64,000 nucleotides of DNA, taken from contig JAKVKU010000010.1 in NCBI GenBank assembly GCA_022484695.1, positions 60,296-124,295 on the forward strand, read 5' to 3'. The notes beneath the pieces are model-generated. The model was not told the origin of the DNA. It was given only the letters and a program-made list of their open reading frames with translations, and did no database searches. Positions 1 to 7,815 of the stretch are shown here, one piece after another. Both the position numbers and the translations under genes were made by a program. Source of the stretch: Lactobacillus sp. (lineage in GTDB: Bacteria > Bacillota > Bacilli > Lactobacillales > Lactobacillaceae). Within the stretch, counting starts at the first letter, position 1, and each line of letters opens with the position of its first letter.

Positions 1-51
1 GCTGCGCAAGGGATTGTCTTTGATCTGCGCATTAAAAAGTTTTGATTCCAC
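1..51 (-). CDS. 5' end of an unidentified gene (partial, runs off left edge)
   Basis: Only the first 17 codons are present (VESKLFNAQIKDNPLRS). A GTG start at 51-49 follows an AGGAGG ribosome binding site by 8 nt, so the start is well supported. The gene follows the rhamnosidase with a gap of about 20 bp on the same strand and is probably in the same operon, which suggests a further glycan-utilisation function. The fragment is too short to assign a family. Confidence 0.6.
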   Translation of the reverse strand, partial: MESKLFNAQIKDNPLRS

Positions 52-72
52 GCTTAAATCCTCCTATATTGT

Positions 73-2742
73 TTAAAGTTGATAACGAATTAAGTGTTGG
101 CCGGACGTCAAGTTCAAGGCATTTTTGGTTAATGCTTGCGCTTGGTCATCGACGGTCACTGCTTGGGCCGTGTCTGGTAACGTGACCACGGCAGTGGTAT
201 TGGCTGGTACGGTGAGGGTTAAGGTCTCAGTCGTATCCAGGTGTTGATAATTTAATTGAATTAAGCCCTTACAACAAGGTGTTTGCAAAGTGAATCGTTT
301 AACTTCACCGGCCTGTACCCGAACACTGAACCGCTTAAAGGCTGGTTCTAAGGGCATGATCCCGGCAATGCCTTGAACAATGGTCAAACCTGGGGTGGCC
401 CCCCAAGGATGGGACAAGGTCAAGTTGGGTTTATAGTAATTGCTCCAGGCTTCAGGGGCGATGGTGGCCTTTAGTTGGTTCAAAATAGCTGCAAAGGTCT
501 TGGCATCTTTTTGATCGTCGCCATTTAACAATAGTCTTGAAGCCGCTTTAGCATGCCCGCTGTTTAATAAGCCCCTTAACATAAAGTAAATGAAGTAAAT
601 ACTACCGATAAATTCACCATCATTGGCTACAAATTTCGCCAGTTGATCGGCCATAGCCGGGGAATCATAAACCCCATAACAAAGGGCATAGGCTGACGCA
701 TGATGGGAAAAATGGGTATTGGGGGTTAAGTCCGCCTGCAGGGAATCATAAAACTTCCCGGCTTTAGGATCATATAGGCGGGCAATCATGGCTGCCTTTA
801 AATCGGCACTGCGTTTGGCATATAGGGCTTGATCCGCCTTTTGGCCAACCACGTCGGCGATTTGGGCCATTATTTGATAGACCCCCACATAAATCGCATT
901 AAATGGGGTATTATAAGTGCCCTCCACATAGCCATCCCGCTCACGGATAGGCCAGTCGATCAGGCCGTTATTCGTCACTAAATGTAGATTTTCATCATAG
1001 TTGTCGGCTTGTTTGGCCGGTCGCCAAGAGGCATTGGCATTATCAGTCTTGGTGGCGCCGCGCTTTAATTTTTCTTTGATCACATCATAGCGCGCTGCCA
1101 ATAACGTGGCATCCCCGGTATATAAGTAGTCATACCAAAGCATTTCCACATTAAACAGCTTGTAATCCTCGGGCCAAGTGGGATTATCCAATAAGTAATT
1201 GGCGGAATGCCGGGCCAAGGCATAGTTATCCGAAATCACATAACTGCTGTTGGCATTGACCAATAAGTCCCCTTCATAAGCCCGGCGTTCTCGGGCCTGG
1301 GAGTCCACATAGATATCCTGGTTCGTGGCCTTGATGGTGTATTTGGACAAGTCATATTCTTGATTTAAAAGGGGTTGGTCTGATTCAAACGTTCCCAATT
1401 GATCATCAAAGGCTTGGCGTTCCGCCCAGCCACTGATGGCATCCACTGGTAAGTCGCCTTGAAAACCCACGACTTCTACATAACGGAAATTCTTCATTTG
1501 TAACGTCGTAAATCGATTGTCACCCGCAACTAACTGCCAGGTTTCCACATAATCCGGGCCACAGGCTAAATGATGGCGGACGTGCCCGTCTGCTTGTAGC
1601 TGTTCACCGGCATAGATATTGACCTTTTGGGCCACGGGACTGGTTAACGCCACCGTCAAACTGCCAATGATCTCTTTACCTAAATCCACCAAGTAAGTGG
1701 TTGGGGCTAGCTTAGTGACCACCTTGGTGGGCTCAGCCGTTTTAAAGCGCTGCGTATTCTCAGCCCCATAGGGTAATAACAAGCCCCCATCTAAGGGAAC
1801 CGTTGGTGCGGTGACGGCAGCAGCTGGCCAAGTTCCATCAGCAAAACTAGGTTCAAAAAAACCCTGGGGATAAAAGTTCATATCCACATTTTCCTGGGGC
1901 ATTTCAAAATATTGACTGGCAATTTTGGCCCCAAAATCGCCAAAGGCACTGGATCCATCTAAAGCCCGCCAACTGGCATCACTGACCAGTAATTCTACCG
2001 GTGTCCCATCACTTTCAAAGGCCACCACTTGGGCAAAGAAGGCCCGCAGTTCACTGGCACCAGTGGCCAGGACACTAATTTGATTGTCTTGGGGTTGCAC
2101 CTGGTGGCTGATGTCAAAGGTCTGGTAGAAGTAAGCCGTTTGGTCTTGGTCATCATAATACTCATGGGGCCGGGCACTACCCACCCCCACACAGTGGCCA
2201 TTGACATATAGGTCAAAACTTTGGGCTAAGGTCACTTCATTACCCCGGGCCAAAACGCGGATATAAACACTGTCTATTTTGGCAGCAGGTAACTTAAATT
2301 GCGGACTCCGCAAAAAAGCGAAGTTGCCTAAAGCCGGCCGGCCATCTGGCGCTGCAGTTTGGCTGGCGGCCCAGATTCCAGGTGCTTGGAAGTGATCAAT
2401 GGCCGTTAAGAAGTGATTAGGCTTAGATAATTCACTGGTGTGGCCATGATTATCCCGGATGCGCACTTGCCAGTAATAAATTTTATTCTCGATGAGTAAG
2501 TCGTTTAAAGCCGGATAAGCCACCGCGGTATTTTCCCCAGAAGTTTCCCAGGGACTAACAGCTAAATAATTATGGTCAGCTAAAGCTTGTTTTGAAGTTC
2601 CAAAGACTAATTGGTACGCGGTTTGAAACGTATCATTAGCCGTACTTTCAACCCACCAGCTAAACTTGGGATCTTGCACCACGTTATAGGCCTGGGTCAA
2701 TAAATTCACCCGTAGATGGGTTGGTTGTTTTAATGAATCCAA
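73..2742 (-). CDS. alpha-L-rhamnosidase, glycoside hydrolase family 78
   Basis: This 889-aa protein should release terminal alpha-L-rhamnose from plant glycosides or polysaccharides. No signal peptide is visible, so it is probably cytoplasmic and acts on imported oligosaccharides or glycosides. The order fits GH78: an N-terminal fibronectin-like domain (about 1-110, ending in YYWQVRI), beta-sandwich modules to about 430, an (alpha/alpha)6 barrel (about 450-790) and a C-terminal beta domain. The acidic cluster D480, E485, D492 (in DSQARERRAYEGD) has the same 5- and 7-residue spacing as the catalytic D, E and D of characterised GH78 enzymes. The start is TTG at 2742, 10 nt after GGAAGG. It follows the LacI-type gene by 15 bp, so the two are probably cotranscribed. 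Confidence 0.88.
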   Translation of the reverse strand: MDSLKQPTHLRVNLLTQAYNVVQDPKFSWWVESTANDTFQTAYQLVFGTSKQALADHNYLAVSPWETSGENTAVAYPALNDLLIENKIYYWQVRIRDNHGHTSELSKPNHFLTAIDHFQAPGIWAASQTAAPDGRPALGNFAFLRSPQFKLPAAKIDSVYIRVLARGNEVTLAQSFDLYVNGHCVGVGSARPHEYYDDQDQTAYFYQTFDISHQVQPQDNQISVLATGASELRAFFAQVVAFESDGTPVELLVSDASWRALDGSSAFGDFGAKIASQYFEMPQENVDMNFYPQGFFEPSFADGTWPAAAVTAPTVPLDGGLLLPYGAENTQRFKTAEPTKVVTKLAPTTYLVDLGKEIIGSLTVALTSPVAQKVNIYAGEQLQADGHVRHHLACGPDYVETWQLVAGDNRFTTLQMKNFRYVEVVGFQGDLPVDAISGWAERQAFDDQLGTFESDQPLLNQEYDLSKYTIKATNQDIYVDSQARERRAYEGDLLVNANSSYVISDNYALARHSANYLLDNPTWPEDYKLFNVEMLWYDYLYTGDATLLAARYDVIKEKLKRGATKTDNANASWRPAKQADNYDENLHLVTNNGLIDWPIRERDGYVEGTYNTPFNAIYVGVYQIMAQIADVVGQKADQALYAKRSADLKAAMIARLYDPKAGKFYDSLQADLTPNTHFSHHASAYALCYGVYDSPAMADQLAKFVANDGEFIGSIYFIYFMLRGLLNSGHAKAASRLLLNGDDQKDAKTFAAILNQLKATIAPEAWSNYYKPNLTLSHPWGATPGLTIVQGIAGIMPLEPAFKRFSVRVQAGEVKRFTLQTPCCKGLIQLNYQHLDTTETLTLTVPANTTAVVTLPDTAQAVTVDDQAQALTKNALNLTSGQHLIRYQL

Positions 2743-2757
2743 ATTTTGACACCTTCC

Positions 2758-3756
2758 TTAAATACTACTCTCCCGGCGAATAAATTCGGAAGCGTAGACA
2801 TTGGATTGCGGAATCCGTTTGGGATTTTCAAGCCGCTTTTTCAATAAAGATATCGCCCGCTTGCCCATCAACTCCGTTTGAGAATGAATCGTACTCAATG
2901 TGGGTGTTGTAAATTTGGCAATGGCCACATCGTTGAAACTGACAATGCTGACCCGCTCAGGCACGGCAATGTCAGCTTGGGATAATGCTCGCAGTGCCCC
3001 GACGGCCATGGCGTCACTACCCAAAATAAAGCCATGGGGCAAATCTGGCCCTAATACTTTAATGGCTTGATCCATCATGGCAAAGCCTGATTCTGGGGAA
3101 TAATCACCCTTGAAGACAAATTTGGGTTCAAATAAATTAAGCTGTTTTAAATAGGCCGTAAAGGTCACCAAGCGAGGATCAGGGATTATGTCAGTTTCTT
3201 TAGAGGTCTGTTCTTGGCCGATCAACATCCCAATGTCTTTGATATGGTGCTTAAGATAATGATCAATAATCGTCTTAATGGGGGTCTCATAGTCACTTTG
3301 GACACTGTCAAAACCTTCTGGCAGCGTATTTTGGCCCACAAAAACCATGGGTAGTTTTAATTGCTTCAAATCCCGGATCTCCGTACGATCGAATTTGCCG
3401 ATCATGATCAGACCATCTAAGGCCACACTTTCTTGACCCAAAATTTCATCGATGGTCATGGATTCTGTGGCAATGCCCAGACTATTGGCCTTGTTTTCCA
3501 CGCCATTTTGAATCTGCATATAATACAAATCGTTTAATTCTTGGCTCATGGTATGCCACTGGACAATGCCAATATTAGCCGTGATGCGTCTTTTAGCTTT
3601 TCTAGAGCGGCGTTTATACTGAAGATCCTCAGCAGTCTGCAACACCCGCTGTCTGGTTTCATCGGTCACAGACAGGGTTTCATCAAAACTCAAAATTCTG
3701 GATACGGTGGAGATGGATACTTTCGCTTGTTCAGCGATATCTTTAATTGTCGTCAT
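2758..3756 (-). CDS. LacI/GalR-family transcriptional regulator (EbgR-like)
   Basis: This 332-aa repressor has the N-terminal LacI-type HTH (TIKDIAEQAKVSISTVSRIL, residues 3-22) and a periplasmic-binding-protein-like effector domain. Its HTH and hinge resemble EbgR-type regulators of glycosidase operons. The ATG is preceded by AAAGGTG. Its stop codon abuts the ribosome binding site of the rhamnosidase gene, so it probably controls the rhamnosidase and possibly the symporter downstream of it on this strand. The effector is not known. A motif matching the putative AraR boxes lies just upstream (3779-3790). Confidence 0.85.
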   Translation of the reverse strand: MTTIKDIAEQAKVSISTVSRILSFDETLSVTDETRQRVLQTAEDLQYKRRSRKAKRRITANIGIVQWHTMSQELNDLYYMQIQNGVENKANSLGIATESMTIDEILGQESVALDGLIMIGKFDRTEIRDLKQLKLPMVFVGQNTLPEGFDSVQSDYETPIKTIIDHYLKHHIKDIGMLIGQEQTSKETDIIPDPRLVTFTAYLKQLNLFEPKFVFKGDYSPESGFAMMDQAIKVLGPDLPHGFILGSDAMAVGALRALSQADIAVPERVSIVSFNDVAIAKFTTPTLSTIHSQTELMGKRAISLLKKRLENPKRIPQSNVYASEFIRRESSI

Positions 3757-3778
3757 AGTTTCACCTTTGCTATATATA

Positions 3779-3790
3779 ATACGGATTTAT
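3779..3790 (-). promoter_or_regulatory. putative operator upstream of the LacI-type gene (AraR-box-like)
   Basis: ATACGGATTTAT is identical at 11 of 12 positions to the putative operator ATACGAATTTAT next to the arabinose transporter start (32563-32574). It sits 23 bp upstream of the regulator start codon in an AT-rich promoter region. Only the shared sequence is seen. That AraR binds here is inference. Confidence 0.35.
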
Positions 3791-3867
3791 CACCTATTCC
3801 TAAATATTACTTCATTTGGCCTAGCTATGACAAAGCTTTTTGTAAATATCTATGAAAAAACTATAAA

Positions 3868-3911
3868 AAAGGTAGCCGAGCCAAATCATTTGTCTCTGCC
3901 ACCTTTTTATT
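3868..3911 (-). terminator. Rho-independent terminator after the GPH symporter gene
   Basis: Imperfect inverted repeat AAAAAGGTAGCCGAG ... CTCTGCCACCTTTTT with U-runs on both strands. It lies 21 bp past the symporter stop codon. Confidence 0.75.
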
Positions 3912-3931
3912 AAGCGGCGAATTGCGCGCCT

Positions 3932-5500
3932 TTATTTTTCAGATAGTTTTGCTTCTGCATGTTGAATCGCAGACCGTTCAGCTTTAGGAACGACGTTGTT
4001 ATTACCCCAAAGTTGGTCGTATTTGAAACCTGTTAATTGTTCAACAACAGATTTAGTGGCTGGATCAACATCAGCTTTTGCGCCCCCAGCTTTCAAACGA
4101 TCAATTTCAGCCCGTAATACTTTGTGATGGGCCCGGTCCAATTTGAAGAAGAACGTGGTGATAAAGGCAGCTAATAATAAGACGCCAGTCCCGATCAATA
4201 ACCACAAGATCAAACCACGCATGGCTGCAGGTGTTTGCGTTTTCGCATTTTCAACGAACCCACAAGCAGATAACACTAAACCAGTTAAGAATGGTGCTAA
4301 GGCAGAAGTTGTCTTACGAGCGAAGGTCATGATACCGGCAAAGACCCCTTCACGGCGTTCCCGCGTGACGATTTCATCAACGTCAGGAATGAAGGTATAA
4401 ACAGTCCAAGGTACATAACCGGTCCCTGAGTTGGAAACACCCCAAGTTAATTGCAAGGCATACAACCAACCAACGGCAGTCCCAGTACCCACTAATGGGG
4501 AGAAGCCTAAGAAGGCATAAGCCACGACGGTACCAAACATCAAGATATACATGATCCGCAATAGGCGGGATGGGCCTAATTTAGACATAATCTTAGGCCA
4601 TAACAAGTTACAAGGAATCCCGATAATAGAGCCGAAGGTCAAGATATTACTAGCCGTGACCGCATCGCTCTTCATAGCGTAAACCACGAAGAAGACATAA
4701 GTGGCACCTACAATATCCCGAGCAGTAAAGGAAGTTAAGTAAATCAATAGATGCAAGGCATAAGATTTGATCCGGAAAACAGAACCCATGTCTTTGATCA
4801 TGTTCCACAAGGTCTTCAAAGGATTTTCAGTTTTAACTTTACTTTCAGCGATGATGGCAGCTTTTTCAGCATCACTGCCGTCAGTCTCCCGTTCAAAGGT
4901 AGAGAAGTAAGTAATCGTGATCGCGATGATGAAGACAACGGCCAATAGGATACCAACGACTAAGAAGGCATTGGGGTTATTCTTGCCCATCACGGCAAAG
5001 ACCCGACCTGGTAACCAAGATGCTAAGAATGTGGCTAAAGCTGCCCAAAGCATTCTAGAACTGGATAATTTAGATTTGGTATCATAATCATCTGTCATTT
5101 CAGCAGCTAACGTTTCGTATGGAATCATAACCAACGCGGTGAATGCTTCCATTAATAAGTAAGTGACTAAGTAGAACCAGAAATTCATATGGGAAATCCA
5201 AATGATGACGTATAACACCATCAATGGAATGGCTAACAGTAAGAAGAAACGCCGCCGACCAAAGCGCCGGCCCATTTTAGTGGCGCCAAAGTGATCGGTT
5301 AAATAACCCATCAATGGACTGATAAAGGAATCGGCGACCCGGGCAATGGCTAAAATAGATCCCGCCAAAGCCGGTGATAATCCCCCGAATTCTGTGTAGA
5401 AGAACAACATCCAAGTGGATGCAACGGCCAAGGCCCCGTTGCCAAACAGGTCCGCAGCCCCGTAGCCAACGATGTTGCCCCAGTTAACTTTTCGCTTCAT
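3932..5500 (-). CDS. GPH-family glycoside/pentoside/hexuronide:cation symporter
   Basis: A 522-aa, 12-helix transporter of the GPH branch of the major facilitator superfamily. Typical features are the N-terminal GYGAADLFGNG segment and the cytoplasmic loop GATKMGRRFGRRRFF after the second helix (about residues 70-84). The hydrophilic C-terminus of about 60 residues is shorter than the IIA domain of LacS. The gene is divergent from the uidA-GH59 operon across a region with LacI-type operators. It is therefore the likely importer of the glucuronide, rhamnoside or galactoside substrates of the neighbouring hydrolases. The ATG follows AGGAGGG by 9 nt. The exact substrate is unknown. Confidence 0.87.
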   Translation of the reverse strand: MKRKVNWGNIVGYGAADLFGNGALAVASTWMLFFYTEFGGLSPALAGSILAIARVADSFISPLMGYLTDHFGATKMGRRFGRRRFFLLLAIPLMVLYVIIWISHMNFWFYLVTYLLMEAFTALVMIPYETLAAEMTDDYDTKSKLSSSRMLWAALATFLASWLPGRVFAVMGKNNPNAFLVVGILLAVVFIIAITITYFSTFERETDGSDAEKAAIIAESKVKTENPLKTLWNMIKDMGSVFRIKSYALHLLIYLTSFTARDIVGATYVFFVVYAMKSDAVTASNILTFGSIIGIPCNLLWPKIMSKLGPSRLLRIMYILMFGTVVAYAFLGFSPLVGTGTAVGWLYALQLTWGVSNSGTGYVPWTVYTFIPDVDEIVTRERREGVFAGIMTFARKTTSALAPFLTGLVLSACGFVENAKTQTPAAMRGLILWLLIGTGVLLLAAFITTFFFKLDRAHHKVLRAEIDRLKAGGAKADVDPATKSVVEQLTGFKYDQLWGNNNVVPKAERSAIQHAEAKLSEK

Positions 5501-5612
5501 GATATAAACCCTCCTAATACGTGATAATGAAACGGCAATAATGATGGCACTAACTATTTGTGAATATTAAAGCATTTTGCATTTAGTAAAAGATTATGAG
5601 TAACAAGCTTGC

Positions 5613-5636
5613 GTAAGCGTTTGCGTAATCGTTTAC
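5613..5636. promoter_or_regulatory. two abutting LacI-type operators
   Basis: Two 12-mers lie directly end to end: GTAAGCGTTTGC (5613-5624) and GTAATCGTTTAC (5625-5636). Both have the CG-centred, near-palindromic form of LacI/GalR-family operators. The second shares the core TAAACGATTA (reverse complement) with the operator at 11926-11939. The pair sits upstream of the symporter gene and over the -35 region of the promoter that would drive the structured RNA at 5654. Confidence 0.6.
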
Positions 5637-5653
5637 AAGCTTATAATATACTC

Positions 5654-5827
5654 AGATTTAGAAAAAAGCAATATGTTTTCGAAATTTTTACTAAACTTTT
5701 TTCAAAAACCTTTATCCGACAAAGCCGAGGCATGCTCAATTTATTACAGAAGTGTGGTAGACTATTAGGGGACATCGGTTCCTCTGCGGAACACCCCCAA
5801 GTCTGTGATTTCTTCACAGCTTTTTAG
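5654..5827 (+). ncRNA. candidate structured small RNA of unknown class
   Basis: A TATAAT box at 5642-5647 predicts a start near 5654. The transcript would be about 174 nt and end at a hairpin, CTGTGA-N5-TCACAG, followed by CTTTTTAG (5803-5827). Inside, AGACT (5758-5762) pairs with AGTCT, GGGG with CCCC, and GGTTCC with GGAAC as nested stems around a small loop. The 5' AAAAAGC can pair with the 3' GCTTTTT. The size, end-to-end pairing and independent promoter and terminator recall 6S-type RNAs, but I cannot confirm a family. No convincing protein is encoded here. It could instead be an attenuated leader of uidA. Confidence 0.4.
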
Positions 5828-5907
5828 TTTTGACTAGATTTCATCTTAGTTCTAATCGTTTTCGTCTGCTCATTCATACAGTTTTAGTAAAAACAAGTAA
5901 AAATATG

Positions 5908-5935
5908 TTGACTGTTCCCTTATAAATAGTAAAAT
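5908..5935 (+). promoter_or_regulatory. sigma-A promoter of the uidA-GH59 operon
   Basis: TTGACT (5908-5913), a 16-nt spacer and TAAAAT (5930-5935). The predicted start near 5942 coincides with the LacI-type operator at 5943-5955, which would let a repressor block initiation. Confidence 0.6.
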
Positions 5936-5942
5936 ATGACTC

Positions 5943-5955
5943 GTAAGCGCTTTAC
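5943..5955 (+). promoter_or_regulatory. LacI-type operator at the uidA transcription start
   Basis: GTAAGCGCTTTAC contains the perfect palindrome AAGCGCTT typical of LacI-family operators, positioned at the predicted start site. It could serve the LacI-type regulator encoded at 12029 or CcpA. The flanks do not match a canonical cre well. Confidence 0.55.
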
Positions 5956-5994
5956 TAATCGTCAATATATACTCATATCTGGAGGTTTTACAAC

Positions 5995-7815
5995 ATGGAA
6001 AAAGAACTACTCTATCCGGTGGCTAATGCCAACCGCCGCAATGAATCATTAGATGGGTTGTGGCAATTTAAATTTGATCCTGAAAGTATCGGTGAACAAG
6101 CTGACTGGCCCAAGGGACTTAATGACACCATAGATATGCCAGTCCCTTCTAGCTTCAATGACTACTTTACAGATAAAGATTCCCGGGAATACGTGGGGGA
6201 TTTCTGGTATGCCAAGCATTTCTTTGTTCCTGAAGAATGGCAGGATAAACTGGTGGGCCTGCGCTTTGACGCAGCTACCCACCGGGCTAAAATCTACGTC
6301 AACGGGCAATTGATCCGCAGCCATGAAGGTGGTTTCCTGCCCTTCACCGCCGAAATCAATAGCGCTGTTCATTTTGGGGCCGACAACTTAGTAGTAGTCA
6401 AATTGAACAATGAGCTTCACCGGGATCGTTTACCCGCCGGTGACACGGCAACTTTGCGCAATGGTCACAAGATGGCCAAGCCTTTCTTTGATTTTTATAA
6501 CTACGCTGGCTTAAACCGCAGTGTCCACTTATTGGCCATCCCCAAGACCCGCGTGATCGATTACAGTGTCACTTACGCCTTAAACGGCGCTGATGCCACC
6601 GTGCACTATACCGTCACTGCCAATCATCCTGCTGATACCACCGTACGCCTAAAAGATGCCACTGGTGCCATTGTAGCTGAAAGTAATGGCACAACTGGTG
6701 ATTTATTAGTAACAAATGCCCATTTATGGCAAGTGGGCCAAGCCTATTTATACCAACTGGTTATTGAATTACATCAAGACGGGGCAACTATTGACACTTA
6801 CAGTGCCGAAATTGGCATCCGGACCGTGGAAATTGCTGGCCATGAAATTCTCATCAATGGTCAATCCGTTTATCTGCGGGGCTTTGGCCGTCATGAAGAC
6901 AGTAATTTTGCCGGCCGGGGTTTTGACTTGAAAGTTGAGACCCGGGATTTGGCTTTGATGAAATGGATCGGGGCCAACTCTTATCGTTCTTCCCACTACC
7001 CTTATGATGAACAAGCTTACCAAATGGCCGACCGTGCTGGTATCTTGATCATCGATGAAGTCCCGGCCGTGGGCTTTAAGATGGCCGCCGCCAGCTTCTT
7101 AGGCGGCTTAGACCAAAACTTCTTTGACGGGGATTGGATCGATAGTTTATACGACCATCACCTAGACCAGGTCCAAGATTTGATCAAACGAGACAAAAAT
7201 CATCCTAGCGTCTTAGCTTGGAGTTTGTTCAATGAACCGGATACCTCTTCTGAAAAATGTGTGCCTTACTTCACCAAACTCTTCCAGGCTACGGCGGACT
7301 TAGATCCCCAAAAGCGGCCCCGGACCTTCACCTTGAATGAAGATGACACCTATGAAACTTCCCACGCCCTGCAGTTCCCAGACATTTACTTATTAAACCG
7401 CTATCCCGGCTGGTACCATAAATGGGGCTATGAAATCTCCGATGGTGAAGCTGGTTTACGGGATGAATTGGACCAGTGGGCCGCTTCTGATATCGACAAG
7501 CCCATCATCTTTTCCGAATACGGTGGCGACACCCAAGCCGGACTGCACAAATTGCCTTCAGTGATGTGGAGTGAAGAATATCAAACTGAATTGTTAGAAA
7601 TGTTCAACCGGGTCTTTGACAGCTATGATTTCATCCGGGGCGAACAGCCTTGGAATTTAGCTGATTTCCAAACCGTTGAAGGTAACATGCGGGTGGACGG
7701 CAATAAAAAAGGCCTCTTTACCCGGGAACGTCAGCCAAAAGCAGCTGCTTTTTACCTGAAAAAGCGTTGGCATGACCTCCCCTTAGATTACAAAGCCAAA
7801 GGAGCCAAGTCATGA
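5995..7815 (+). CDS. uidA: beta-glucuronidase (GH2)
   Basis: This 606-aa enzyme hydrolyses beta-D-glucuronides in the cytoplasm. It aligns along its full length with E. coli UidA: N-terminal jelly roll (LDGLWQFKFD), immunoglobulin-like middle domain, then a TIM barrel. The acid/base is E414 (FNEPDT) and the nucleophile is E508 (FSEYGG). The N570-K571-K572 segment (GNKKGLFTR) is the N-x-K glucuronate-recognition motif that separates beta-glucuronidases from beta-galactosidases of GH2. The ATG follows GGAGG by 9 nt. The stop overlaps the GH59 start (ATGA), so the two are translationally coupled. Confidence 0.9.
   Translation: MEKELLYPVANANRRNESLDGLWQFKFDPESIGEQADWPKGLNDTIDMPVPSSFNDYFTDKDSREYVGDFWYAKHFFVPEEWQDKLVGLRFDAATHRAKIYVNGQLIRSHEGGFLPFTAEINSAVHFGADNLVVVKLNNELHRDRLPAGDTATLRNGHKMAKPFFDFYNYAGLNRSVHLLAIPKTRVIDYSVTYALNGADATVHYTVTANHPADTTVRLKDATGAIVAESNGTTGDLLVTNAHLWQVGQAYLYQLVIELHQDGATIDTYSAEIGIRTVEIAGHEILINGQSVYLRGFGRHEDSNFAGRGFDLKVETRDLALMKWIGANSYRSSHYPYDEQAYQMADRAGILIIDEVPAVGFKMAAASFLGGLDQNFFDGDWIDSLYDHHLDQVQDLIKRDKNHPSVLAWSLFNEPDTSSEKCVPYFTKLFQATADLDPQKRPRTFTLNEDDTYETSHALQFPDIYLLNRYPGWYHKWGYEISDGEAGLRDELDQWAASDIDKPIIFSEYGGDTQAGLHKLPSVMWSEEYQTELLEMFNRVFDSYDFIRGEQPWNLADFQTVEGNMRVDGNKKGLFTRERQPKAAAFYLKKRWHDLPLDYKAKGAKS

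Noticed and set aside
3541..3913. Open frames on the plus strand over the LacI regulator start and the intergenic region
   Set aside because: They are antisense to a real gene and have no ribosome binding site or recognisable product.
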